This document shows positions 18,401 to 26,288 of a stretch of DNA of 64,000 bases, in pieces; positions within the stretch are counted from its first letter, which is position 1; every line of letters begins with the position of its first letter. Source of the DNA: Flavobacterium piscisymbiosum (GTDB lineage Bacteria; Bacteroidota; Bacteroidia; Flavobacteriales; Flavobacteriaceae); contig NZ_JAJJMM010000001.1 in the NCBI RefSeq assembly GCF_020905295.1, forward strand, positions 5,270,001 through 5,334,000, read 5' to 3'. Under the pieces are notes generated by a model. It had not been told where the DNA came from, ran no database searches, and saw only the letters and a program-made list of their open reading frames with translations. Both the position numbers and the translations under genes were made by a program.

Positions 18401-18932
18401 GGATCAAAATCATAATCCGGCTCCTGCGGTGATTAAACCTATTGAAGTAAGCCAATCGGGACTAATTACGCAACAATGGGAAGATGTATTATTTTTTAAT
18501 AATAAAAGTGCCAATTTTATCTCCTGGCAATGGTACAAAAACGAAAATCCAGTCTCTGGGGCAACACGCCAATATTACAGTGAAAGTCAGCCCTTAAATG
18601 GATCTTATTATGTGATTTCTACAGATAAAGAAGGGAAATCAATAAAATCATGTCCGATTGAAATAACAGGAACTTCCTTTACTAAAAAACTAAAAATTTA
18701 TCCTAATCCAGCCAGACCATTAAACCAATTTACTTTAGAATGTGATTTTAGCGAATCTCAACTGAATGGAGCCCAGATTACCATTTTTGACATTACTGGA
18801 AAATTAGTTCAGACTATTTCAAATGTAAAAACTCAAAACCAAATTACCGCTCCTGCTCAGTCAGCTATGTATGTTATCGTTCTTTCGCTGAACAACAATC
18901 AGAAAAAAACAATCAACTTATTGGTTAAATAA
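15450..18932 (+). CDS. T9SS-exported multidomain surface protein with SprB repeats
   Basis: The 1160-aa protein has a signal peptide ending near NKAEAQ, an N-terminal beta domain (about 23-170), Ig/PKD-like domains (about 175-435) and four SprB-type repeats of about 75 residues (about 438-735; pattern SCNGASDG...GISPYTFSWDGG...GTYKVTITDANLC). A fibronectin-like part and an MBG-type domain (about 845-930) follow, then a type A T9SS sorting domain (about 1083-1160; KIYPNPARP...ITIFDITGKLV). It should be exported and held on the cell surface, as an adhesin or part of a surface layer. SprB itself is the gliding adhesin of F. johnsoniae. This protein is much shorter, so adhesion is inferred and gliding is not claimed. 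Confidence 0.85.
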   Translation: MRRIILLLTIFSTLISNKAEAQPYYNFLHPSSPGIYSVGGINVGFNYNPNGGNVYIDQSCPSVLGYNATDGGYFTFGFNVPIAGVRIRGIRQTFNSNTNIDIKINEASYTLNSSNLSSFSACNFNAQGSISNGDLVGGNGMITITQSGITSLQVQNNGGDYWIFVVEILPLVTTANTPCAGSTLNLTSDFSGLTSGISYNWTGPNGFTSNQKNPSIGNITAASAGIYTVTASNGTVTAKQTQNAIINPIPDVNTVNDQTLCNGSLTNAVNFSSNTAPVTYTWANNNTTVGLAASGTGSLPAFTAVNNSSQPVTAVITVTPKYTSNGTSCEGTPKNFKITVNPSPAILSQPISTRVCANGNAAFSAIVSNVSTYHWQVNTGSGFVNVQNTAPYSGAFTSTLNITNASAAANGYQYRLIAAGTCGSVTSEEAVLNISTLSSNAVVDNVSCNGASDGSIIINPSGGISPYTFSWDGGSTAKEITGLISGTYKVTITDANLCSLTESFTITQPNAFTATQSQIDATCSTDGQAAVTAIGGTTPYTYLWSPSGATTAIATGLKAGNHSVLITDANGCTITKTYIITTTNTLVANASKTDVLCNGTSTGSATVVPSGAPGPFTYTWSPSGGNDAVANNLAAGNYSVTIKASGGCSIVKNFTIAEPSALKVEKSQTNVSCYNGNNGSASVIVTGGTGLYNYSWAPFGGNSNTTSGLTAGSYTVTITDTNNCSTTETVVISQPEKPVSLSTLAAANITIDSVLLSGIVSSDVNTDKGECLTEVGFVYAAHTNPSINDTKINITSALGTFTSSLSGLKGNKTYYVKTYAINSNGFINYGNEVSFTTEKYTLTITAASGHIKVYGTTDPVFNYTASGFENGDTNAIITGLLSRDSGENAGKYNIKLGTISAGADYTIVFTGAEFEITKANQTITWNQTLEFGCENADKVTLSATSSSELPVSYLITDPAIGSISGTDLQVINSGSASITAYQNGDQNHNPAPAVIKPIEVSQSGLITQQWEDVLFFNNKSANFISWQWYKNENPVSGATRQYYSESQPLNGSYYVISTDKEGKSIKSCPIEITGTSFTKKLKIYPNPARPLNQFTLECDFSESQLNGAQITIFDITGKLVQTISNVKTQNQITAPAQSAMYVIVLSLNNNQKKTINLLVK

Positions 18933-18960
18933 AATGAGATTTAATTTAAAATTAAAAACA

Positions 18961-20280
18961 ATGAAAATTAAAATCACCATAGCAATAATTGTATTGTTTA
19001 GTGTCACTATAAAAGCACAGGAAATTAATATTAAAATCAACGGAGGGCCATCCGGAATTTTATATGACAGTAATTTGGGTGAAGGAAAACTAAAATTTGG
19101 TGGAGGAATAGGTGTTGGATATACCTATTTCTTCAGCGATCATTGGGGAATTTCCACTGGAATTGATGTTATATACAATCAGAATAGTTTTGAATTAAAT
19201 GATGGAAATACGATCACAACTTATGAAGTCGATGATCAGACTTCTGCTTTTGAATATCGTGTAACTCCTTCAAAATACAAAGAAGACCAGCATTTTATTT
19301 CTGCCGCGATTCCGCTTCTTCTGCAATACAGAACTGCAGTTGCTTATAAAACTCAACTGTATTTTGGATTTGGAGGAAAAGTCCTTTTTCCGGGAAAACA
19401 AACTGTAAAAGCTTCTTCTTCCCAATTACAATTAAGTGGCTATTATCCTGATTTAAATCTACTGGTTGATGATCTGCCTGTACACGGATTTGGTACAGTA
19501 AATAATTGGCAGGATAAAACTTCTGTAAGTTTGCAGACTTCATTTTTAGTAAGCCTGGAAACGGGACTGTCTTTTACTTTAAAAGAAAAAACAAAACTTT
19601 ATACCGGAATATATCTTGATTATGGTCTTTCTGATATGGCAAAAAACACTCCCGATCAAAATATTGTCTCTTACAACCCAAACGGAATCGACAATATTCA
19701 GGCGAAAGGTGTAATTGGAAATAAGAAAATTGTTCAGGAAAGCCATTATTTATCAGCAGGCATACAAATTAAATTAGGTTTTTCTTTAGCAAAAGATAAA
19801 CAACAGCCAGTTCAGCCTAAAACAGAAGAAATAACTTCTGCGATGCCAGCCCAACCTGTTCAGGAACCTTCAGTTCAAAAACAAGTAGTTGAAACTGCTC
19901 CGTTGCAAAAAGAGCTGACCATAGAAGAACGTAACTATATCGAAAAACAGCCTCTTGCATTTCAGGAAATTGGAAATACAAACGTAACGCCTGAACTTGC
20001 TGTAAGATTAGATCAAATTGCTAAAATTCTTAATTCGAATAAAGACACAGAATTAACTATTACAGGATATACGTGTAATATAGGGACTGAAGCCCGCAAT
20101 CTGGAAATTGGAATGCAGAGAGCCCAGAATGTAGCAGATTATCTAAAAAATAAAGGAATAAACTCTAACCGTATGCTTCTATTCTCAAAAGGAGAAAGCG
20201 AACCTTTAGTTCCAAATACTCCTGCAGAAAATAAACCGCTTAACAGAAGAGTTAAACTTGAAATAATCGATAAAAAATAA
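18961..20280 (+). CDS. Outer-membrane beta-barrel protein with C-terminal OmpA domain
   Basis: I chose the ATG at 18961 because MKIKITIAIIVLFSVTIKAQ is a standard signal peptide; an ATG at 18934 would add nine residues. Residues about 20-275 resemble an 8-strand outer-membrane barrel (GGIGVGYTYFFSDHWGISTG...). A Pro/Gln/Val-rich linker follows. Residues about 315-435 are an OmpA-like peptidoglycan-binding domain (LTITGYTCNIGTEARNLEIG...RAQNVADYLKNKGI...NRRVKLEI). It follows the SprB-repeat gene by 28 bases. SprB genes are often followed by a partner barrel protein (SprF/PorP family). Here the partner position holds a barrel-OmpA fusion, which may anchor the surface protein. That role is inference. 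Confidence 0.82.
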   Translation: MKIKITIAIIVLFSVTIKAQEINIKINGGPSGILYDSNLGEGKLKFGGGIGVGYTYFFSDHWGISTGIDVIYNQNSFELNDGNTITTYEVDDQTSAFEYRVTPSKYKEDQHFISAAIPLLLQYRTAVAYKTQLYFGFGGKVLFPGKQTVKASSSQLQLSGYYPDLNLLVDDLPVHGFGTVNNWQDKTSVSLQTSFLVSLETGLSFTLKEKTKLYTGIYLDYGLSDMAKNTPDQNIVSYNPNGIDNIQAKGVIGNKKIVQESHYLSAGIQIKLGFSLAKDKQQPVQPKTEEITSAMPAQPVQEPSVQKQVVETAPLQKELTIEERNYIEKQPLAFQEIGNTNVTPELAVRLDQIAKILNSNKDTELTITGYTCNIGTEARNLEIGMQRAQNVADYLKNKGINSNRMLLFSKGESEPLVPNTPAENKPLNRRVKLEIIDKK

Positions 20281-20336
20281 TCTCTTAATACCGCTATAAA
20301 ACAATAAGAATCAAACTATTTAGGCAATCTATTAAA

Positions 20337-21695
20337 TTACATTTCTTTTAAGTTAACTTCTTTTTTCTCCCCATCTTTATCGATGGTTACACGCTTCTCG
20401 ATACTAGCCTTATCAATATAGGATTGTCTGGCTGTACCGTAATTTGTTGACGAACCCGTATAACCCCAATAGTTATAATAATTCGTATAGCCGGACACAT
20501 AGGAATAGTTGTAAGAGTTAGAAAAATCAAAGGTGGCCATAACAACATAAGTAGCCGGCATTAGATCTGAGAACTCAAAATGTCCCTGATCATCATAAAC
20601 TTTGGCTTTTTTAACCGAATAACCAAAATCAGCATTCAAAGGAACTTCCGGCATTTTTTTCTGTTTGCGAATTTTCTTGTTCACTTCTACCCACTCCTCA
20701 TAATATGCCGAACTTGGAAAAAGTGTAATCTCTGTGCCCTTTGGCGCATATTGTTTCTTAGCTGTATTCACCAATCCGCCTAATTTTTTACCGGAATCCG
20801 ATCTTGCATAAGCTGTTCCAATAATTACACTGCTGCCTTTAGAAATCTGTTGGGCCGCTTCTTCTTTATTGAATTTGTTTTTAATAGGCTGATAGTCCAA
20901 TTCCTCATTGACTGTAATTTCCCACATCCCTTTTCCCATCGACATTTCCCTCTGCCATAGACGATGATCTTTTTTGTCTACAATATAATTATAAATGGCA
21001 CCGGTACTTTCTTCTGATACTGTCACAAGCCATGTTTCGTGCTTACCGGTTCTTGGAGAATTGTAGATAAAGCTTTTTACCTCCTTGATGCTATAATATT
21101 CAACAAGAACATCAGACTCATCATTATAATAGAATTGTGGAATGCGGGCTTTATAACCTACATCTAATGGCAATGTTCCTATTAAATGATCGGTCCAGTT
21201 CCAGTCAATATATGGCTCTTTTGGATGCAACTTCAGTTTTTTATCCTTTTTGGTTTTCTTAGAATAGTAATTACCCGTAATCGTCTCAGCAAAATTGAGA
21301 TTTAGTTTTGTTTCCTTTCCGTCGCTGGTATAACTGATAGGTTTCAACGTTTGCGGATCTGCCACACTGGTGCGCACGCTAGTTCTCGAATTGTCTTTTG
21401 GAGTGTAGGAATTAGTCAAACTCAATTGATTATTTTCCGCAACAATATCATAAGTCAATGTTCCCTGTTTTGTCCAGCTTGTATCTTTTACATAGTACAC
21501 GGTATAGATCGATTTTTCGTGTTTGATGTATTTGGTATTGATATCCTTGCTGCCGGGTGCAATTGTCTTTTGACCGAATGCAACAAACGGAAGAAGACTC
21601 ATCACATAAAGAAGTTGTTTTACCAAACTTGCTGTTTTATTTTTTAAAAATGCTAATTTTATTACTAAAGAACCCTCTATACTCTTACCTCTCAT
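20337..21695 (-). CDS. Secreted hypothetical protein with carboxypeptidase-regulatory-like C-terminal part
   Basis: I start at the ATG at 21695 (MRGKSIEGSL...), since the TAAATTTG promoter at 21717-21724 lies just upstream and the longer frame would need a TTG. The protein has a late hydrophobic signal (LLYVMSLLPFVAFGQ) and a beta-rich body with DUF3108-like features (LTYDIVAENNQLSLTNSY...). Its C-terminal region (DDQGHFEFSDLMPATYVVMATFDF) looks like a carboxypeptidase-regulatory or prealbumin-like fold. The tail is Tyr/Ser/Asn-rich (YNYSYVSGYTNYYNYWGYTG). It is probably periplasmic or outer-membrane associated. Function unknown. Confidence 0.65.
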   Translation of the reverse strand: MRGKSIEGSLVIKLAFLKNKTASLVKQLLYVMSLLPFVAFGQKTIAPGSKDINTKYIKHEKSIYTVYYVKDTSWTKQGTLTYDIVAENNQLSLTNSYTPKDNSRTSVRTSVADPQTLKPISYTSDGKETKLNLNFAETITGNYYSKKTKKDKKLKLHPKEPYIDWNWTDHLIGTLPLDVGYKARIPQFYYNDESDVLVEYYSIKEVKSFIYNSPRTGKHETWLVTVSEESTGAIYNYIVDKKDHRLWQREMSMGKGMWEITVNEELDYQPIKNKFNKEEAAQQISKGSSVIIGTAYARSDSGKKLGGLVNTAKKQYAPKGTEITLFPSSAYYEEWVEVNKKIRKQKKMPEVPLNADFGYSVKKAKVYDDQGHFEFSDLMPATYVVMATFDFSNSYNYSYVSGYTNYYNYWGYTGSSTNYGTARQSYIDKASIEKRVTIDKDGEKKEVNLKEM

Positions 21696-21716
21696 TGTGT
21701 GTTTTTTTGATAACAA

Positions 21717-21724
21717 CAAATTTA
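21717..21724 (-). promoter_or_regulatory. Candidate -7 element TAAATTTG
   Basis: Minus-strand TAAATTTG lies 21 bases before the ATG at 21695 and decides that start over an upstream TTG. Confidence 0.5.
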
Positions 21725-21804
21725 ATAATGTGAGATATAAAAAACAATACCTGATTCCATGACTATAGCTGTATTGTTAAATAATAAAAAGAATATTTTA
21801 ATGT

Positions 21805-22530
21805 CTAGCAATTTGTAGGTGTATAAAACACAATGTATTTTTCAATTACTTTATTTGTTTGGCTATTCTTAGCTTTAATTTTGTAAACATATTTGGTTAG
21901 AAAAAATGTAATAATTGATTTATCAACCGATTTAGCATTCTTGATTTCATTTAACCATTCAGGTCCGCAATGTTTTCCTACAGCAAATTTTAATTCTTCA
22001 ATAGTGAAGTTTATTGGATAATCTGTCTTTGACTCAATGTATACAAATTTCATGTCTTCTCTGTCAATTTTAAGCTTGCTCCATTTTGAAGTGTAACTTT
22101 TCCAGTCTTCCAAAACACAAAGCGGCTCTTCAACATCTTGATGTGTATTCATTCCTGTTTTTATTTCAAATTGTCCATATAATTCTATTTCATCAAATGC
22201 AGTTTTTTCAATTTTAAATGGTTGGTCAAGCATATAACCTGGATCAAGGGTAAAAAAAACTGTATCTTGTTTAGTTTCATAAATTCTATCATTTGGATGT
22301 TCGTCTCCCCAACTCAAATCATAATCTTTCATTGAAATAGTTAAATTAGAGAATTTAATTTGAATATATTCTTTTGAATTATTTGTAGTTTCTTTTTTTG
22401 CACACGCTAGTTTTTCTTCCTGTTTGATTGAAACTTCTTTATTATTTAATTTTTTGTCTATTGATTTTGTTGTTTTATTACAAGAAAAAAACAGAAAACA
22501 TAGTATTAATATTTTGAGCGTAATTTTCAT
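21805..22530 (-). CDS. Hypothetical lipoprotein, 241 aa
   Basis: I start at the ATG at 22530 because MKITLKILILCFLFFSCNKT is a complete lipoprotein signal with the Cys at residue 17; the longer frame adds 15 residues in front of it. The mature protein is acidic and beta-rich, with DLSWGDEHPNDRIYETKQDT and a C-terminal KYIVFYTPTNC. No family was recognised. It lies between the unknown 20337-21695 gene and the galactan operon terminator, and does not look part of either. Confidence 0.6.
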   Translation of the reverse strand: MKITLKILILCFLFFSCNKTTKSIDKKLNNKEVSIKQEEKLACAKKETTNNSKEYIQIKFSNLTISMKDYDLSWGDEHPNDRIYETKQDTVFFTLDPGYMLDQPFKIEKTAFDEIELYGQFEIKTGMNTHQDVEEPLCVLEDWKSYTSKWSKLKIDREDMKFVYIESKTDYPINFTIEELKFAVGKHCGPEWLNEIKNAKSVDKSIITFFLTKYVYKIKAKNSQTNKVIEKYIVFYTPTNC

Positions 22531-22615
22531 AATGGTTACGAATGTTGAGCATGAATTAAACAAAACTGAATACAAAAAATGATAGAATTTTATGATATTT
22601 AGAATTTCGAAGAAA

Positions 22616-22654
22616 CAAAAAAAAGCGCAAAGTCAGTGACATTTGCGCTTTTTT
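22616..22654 (-). terminator. Terminator of the galactan-utilization operon
   Basis: AGCGCAAA (22624-22631) pairs with TTTGCGCT (22642-22649) around a 10-base loop, with A/T-rich flanks that give a T run on the minus strand. It follows the GH2 stop by about 40 bases. Confidence 0.75.
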
Positions 22655-22694
22655 ATTATGAAAAATACCGTTTTGAAATGAACATCAATAATTA

Positions 22695-25133
22695 TTACAA
22701 TTCTGACTTTAAATCGATTTTACCTTTCTGAAGTCCTTTACCTGTTACTTCCAATTGTATTGCTCCTGCAGTTTTAATTGCTTTAACCAAGACTACCAAT
22801 TTACCGCTGAAAAGCTTCATTTTATTGTCATGAAATATTTCTAATGAAGTAGCATCGCCATTACAAGCAGCTCTGTACGTTGCAGCGCCCGTTACTTTAA
22901 AATTTAGTTCATTAACTGCTGTAGGACAAGGAATTCCGTTTTTATCTACCACCGAAACAGTTACAAAAGAGATATCATCACCATCGGCTTTGATCACTTT
23001 TCGATCTGCTTCCAGAATAATTTTATAAGGATCTCCGGCGGTTTTAACCTCGCTTTCAGCAGCTATTTTTCCATTCGAATCAAATGCCACCACTTTTACA
23101 GTTCCGGGTTCGTATTTGACATCATTCCACATTAAACGATAACGGTTTTGCGGAGTTGAATTGTTTTTTTTCTGAACACCCATACTTTTTCCGTTTATGA
23201 AAAGTTCTGCACTGTCATAATTGGTATAAACAAAAACCGGAGTAATTTCTCCTTCTCTTCCTTTCCAGTTCCAATGCGGCAAGATGTGAAGCGTTTTATC
23301 TTCCTTATTCCATCTGCTTCTGTACAAATAAAAACGGTCTTTAGGAAGTCCTGCTAAATCAGAAATTCCAAAATAAGAACTTCTTGATGGCCATTTTTCA
23401 TCATAAGGCGTTGGTTCTCCTAAATAATCAAAACCAGTCCAGACAAATTCGCCAATAACCCACGGTTTATCATCCTGAAGCACAAAATCTTCATCAGGAA
23501 CATTCGACCAACTGCAAGCTTCAAGATCATAAGACGAAGATTGTAGATCATCGTATTGTTTCTCTTTTTGCTGTACAACAGGAAATTTATAAATTCCTCT
23601 TGAACTCACTGTAGAAGCAGTTTCTGAACCTAAAATAAATCCTTGTGGAAATGATTTATAAGCTTCTTCATAAAGATGCACTCTGTAATTCAAACCCGGT
23701 ACATCCAATAAAGCCCCAAAACCGGATTCCATAGTTTGTTTTACCTGATCCATTCCAACTGTTACCGGACGCGTAGGATCTTCTCTATGAAAGACATCTT
23801 GTAAAAATTTAGCTCTTGTTAAACCCTCTGCACCATATTGATCCGGAACTTCATTTCCTGAACTCCACATTACAATACAAGGATGATTTCTCGTAGCTCT
23901 CACTAAATTTACAATGTCTTTTTCTGCATATTCTTCAAAAAAGCGATGATATCCGTTTTTCACTTTTGGCTTTGCCCATTCATCAAAACTTTCAGCCAGA
24001 AACATAAATCCCATTTCGTCAGCCAACTCAAGCTGTTCAAAAGAAGGCATATTATGAGAACTGCGAATTGCATTACATCCCATATCTTTCAGAATCGTAA
24101 GCTGTCTTCGAAGCGCCGCTTTATTGACCGCAGCACCAAGCGGACCAAGATCATGATGCAGACAAACTCCTTTAAATTTAGTTACTTTTCCGTTAAGGCT
24201 AAATCCTTTATTGGCTTCGTATTTAATTGATCTGATACCAAATTTTATATTTTGTTCGTCTTTTAAAGTTCCGTCGGCAGCGTATAATTTAGTAATCGCT
24301 GTATACAAATAAGGTGTTTCAGGACTCCATAAATGAGGTTTTGCAACATCAATAGCTTGATGAAATTTTCCGTCTTTTATTTCTGTCACTTTCTGTGTTG
24401 CTACTGTAGTATTAGCTGCGTCTTTTATTTCCGTTACCATCGACAAATTACTGCCATTAACTTCAGCTTTAAGATCAACAACAGCGCTGTTTTCTTTGAT
24501 GTCCGGAGTGGTAATAAAAGTTCCCCATTGTACAAAGTTTTCCTGTTCTTTTACTACAATACTCACGTTTCTGTATAAACCTGCTCCGGGATACCATCTT
24601 GAAGAAAATGGTTCATTAGTCAATTTTACAGCCAGTACATTTTCTGATCCGGCTATTAAATCTTTCGAAATATCAATATAAAAATAGCTGTATCCGTAAC
24701 CCCATTCTCCTACCTTTTTTCCGTTTAAATAAACCTGAGGTTCGCTCATGGCGCCTTCAAAAATAAGAAGTGCTTTTTTTCCTTTTTTAAACTCCGGAAT
24801 AGAAAACGTATTGCGATACCAGCCTGTACCAATATGCGGAAGCGCACCGGTACGACCTGTTTTTTCTGTAGGCACTTTTTCTCCGTTTTGTTCAATTGCC
24901 GAAACTTGTTTGTCCCATTCTTTATCAAAAGGTCCGTAAATGGCCCAATCGTGCGGTACACTGACTTTTTCCCATTTCGAAGTATTAAATTTTATCGAAG
25001 ATGCATCTTCTTTTACTTCCTTAGAAAAGCGCCAATTGTCTTTTAAAATAACAGTCGTTGATTGTGACATCATTTTTCCGGAAGAAAAAACCAGAAGAAA
25101 TACGAATAATATTGATCTAAAAATTAATTTCAT
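22695..25133 (-). CDS. GH2 beta-galactosidase
   Basis: The 812-aa protein has a signal peptide (cleavage near MMSQ), an N-terminal jelly-roll sugar-binding domain (about 25-205), an Ig-like GH2 domain (about 210-305) and the TIM barrel (about 306-600). The acid/base is E428 in WSSGNEVP and the nucleophile E504 in ILGSETAS. C-terminal Ig-like domains (DUF4982-like and a GH2 C-terminal type) run from about 610 to 812. GH2 members of this length in Bacteroidota are usually exo-beta-galactosidases, and two GH53 galactanases lie upstream in the same operon. The likely job is removing terminal beta-1,4-galactose from imported galacto-oligosaccharides in the periplasm. Specificity is inferred from context. 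Confidence 0.88.
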   Translation of the reverse strand: MKLIFRSILFVFLLVFSSGKMMSQSTTVILKDNWRFSKEVKEDASSIKFNTSKWEKVSVPHDWAIYGPFDKEWDKQVSAIEQNGEKVPTEKTGRTGALPHIGTGWYRNTFSIPEFKKGKKALLIFEGAMSEPQVYLNGKKVGEWGYGYSYFYIDISKDLIAGSENVLAVKLTNEPFSSRWYPGAGLYRNVSIVVKEQENFVQWGTFITTPDIKENSAVVDLKAEVNGSNLSMVTEIKDAANTTVATQKVTEIKDGKFHQAIDVAKPHLWSPETPYLYTAITKLYAADGTLKDEQNIKFGIRSIKYEANKGFSLNGKVTKFKGVCLHHDLGPLGAAVNKAALRRQLTILKDMGCNAIRSSHNMPSFEQLELADEMGFMFLAESFDEWAKPKVKNGYHRFFEEYAEKDIVNLVRATRNHPCIVMWSSGNEVPDQYGAEGLTRAKFLQDVFHREDPTRPVTVGMDQVKQTMESGFGALLDVPGLNYRVHLYEEAYKSFPQGFILGSETASTVSSRGIYKFPVVQQKEKQYDDLQSSSYDLEACSWSNVPDEDFVLQDDKPWVIGEFVWTGFDYLGEPTPYDEKWPSRSSYFGISDLAGLPKDRFYLYRSRWNKEDKTLHILPHWNWKGREGEITPVFVYTNYDSAELFINGKSMGVQKKNNSTPQNRYRLMWNDVKYEPGTVKVVAFDSNGKIAAESEVKTAGDPYKIILEADRKVIKADGDDISFVTVSVVDKNGIPCPTAVNELNFKVTGAATYRAACNGDATSLEIFHDNKMKLFSGKLVVLVKAIKTAGAIQLEVTGKGLQKGKIDLKSEL

Positions 25134-25155
25134 TTTATGTTTTATTTTTTCACCC

Positions 25156-25245
25156 TTAAGATATTAAGATCATTTAGCTTTATGAAACTTAATATCTTAA
25201 TGGTAAAATTTAATTTTTAATTTTTAATTTTTAATTTTTAATTTA
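25156..25245. repeat. Inverted repeat and short A/T tandem repeat between GH2 and GH53
   Basis: TTAAGATATTAAG (25156-25168) is matched perfectly by CTTAATATCTTAA (25188-25200) with a 19-base loop. A run of about five TTTTTAA-type units follows to 25245. Lying inside the operon, the hairpin may affect transcript stability between the two genes. Confidence 0.65.
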
Positions 25246-25253
25246 AAAAATTT

Positions 25254-26285
25254 CTATTCTTTAAAAGCATCCAATGCCGGCGACGGTTTCCCGTCAGAAA
25301 GCCAGGCATTCAATTGATAACCGCTCCAGCTTTTTTCGCCTTGTGGTTCCCAATAAATAACACCTAATCCTTTATTATCAGGCACGCTTTTTACCGCTTT
25401 TATAGTAGCTTCAAGCATCTCTTTAGTGTTTTGTACTTGTTCGAAATCACCACCAACTTCAACCACCATCACTTCTTTATTGTAACGGGAAGCCATGTCT
25501 TTTAGATTATTTTCTAAATCTAATATAGTACTTTGATAATCAGTTTTGATCCAATACGGATAATACGATAAACCAATTACATCATATTTTACCTTATTTT
25601 CAGTCGCTTTGTCAAAAAACCATCTGAATTTTTCACTTTTATTTCCTTCATCCAAATGAACAATTACTTTAATTTTTGGATCGATCGCTTTCGTAGCTTC
25701 ATATCCTTTATCCAGTAATTGCGCCAGCTGACTGAAATTATCTGTACTGCCTTCCGGCCAAAGCATACCGCCTGGGATTTCATTTCCAACCTGAACCCAT
25801 TCCGGCGTTACTCCTGCTTTTTTCAGCATTTTCAAAACGTCATAAGTATGCTGATAAACATCGGTTAACAATTCCGGAAAAGAATGTTTTGCCCATGCAG
25901 CAGGTTTATTTTGTTTGCCGGGATCTGCCCATGAATCGCTGTAATGAAAATCGATCATGATACGCATTCCCATTTTTTGCGCACGAACTGCCATAACAAC
26001 CGTTTCTTCCGGACTGCAATGTCCGCTGGCTTTATCATTATTCGGGTTTACCCAAACACGTAAACGAATGGTGTTTATTCCTCGGTCTTTTAATAATTGC
26101 AGACAGTCTTTTTGAGAACCGTCTGCATCATAAAATTTATAGCCTGTTGCTTCCATTTGTGGCAGCCAGCCTACATCTGCTCCATTTGAAAAGGAGTTTT
26201 TTTCGCTAATCATTTTTGGTTTACAAGAAGTAAATGCAAGTACCATTAGCATTAAAAAAGATCCAATTTTAAGTGATTTTTTCAT
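25254..26285 (-). CDS. GH53 endo-beta-1,4-galactanase lipoprotein (A)
   Basis: The 343-aa protein has a lipoprotein signal (MLMVLAFTSC) and a full GH53 TIM barrel: GADVGWLPQME at the start, TIRLRVWVNP, IDFHYSDSWADPGKQ, acid/base E169 in VGNEIPG, SYYPYW, and nucleophile E276 in VVEVGG. GH53 enzymes cut internal beta-1,4-galactosyl bonds in pectic galactan and type I arabinogalactan. The Cys lipidation site suggests an outer-membrane or periplasmic anchor. The nucleophile context VVEVGG differs from the usual ETAYP seen in the neighbouring copy, which may reflect another chain-length preference (inference). It follows the other GH53 gene by 3 bases. Confidence 0.9.
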   Translation of the reverse strand: MKKSLKIGSFLMLMVLAFTSCKPKMISEKNSFSNGADVGWLPQMEATGYKFYDADGSQKDCLQLLKDRGINTIRLRVWVNPNNDKASGHCSPEETVVMAVRAQKMGMRIMIDFHYSDSWADPGKQNKPAAWAKHSFPELLTDVYQHTYDVLKMLKKAGVTPEWVQVGNEIPGGMLWPEGSTDNFSQLAQLLDKGYEATKAIDPKIKVIVHLDEGNKSEKFRWFFDKATENKVKYDVIGLSYYPYWIKTDYQSTILDLENNLKDMASRYNKEVMVVEVGGDFEQVQNTKEMLEATIKAVKSVPDNKGLGVIYWEPQGEKSWSGYQLNAWLSDGKPSPALDAFKE

Positions 26286-26288
26286 ATT

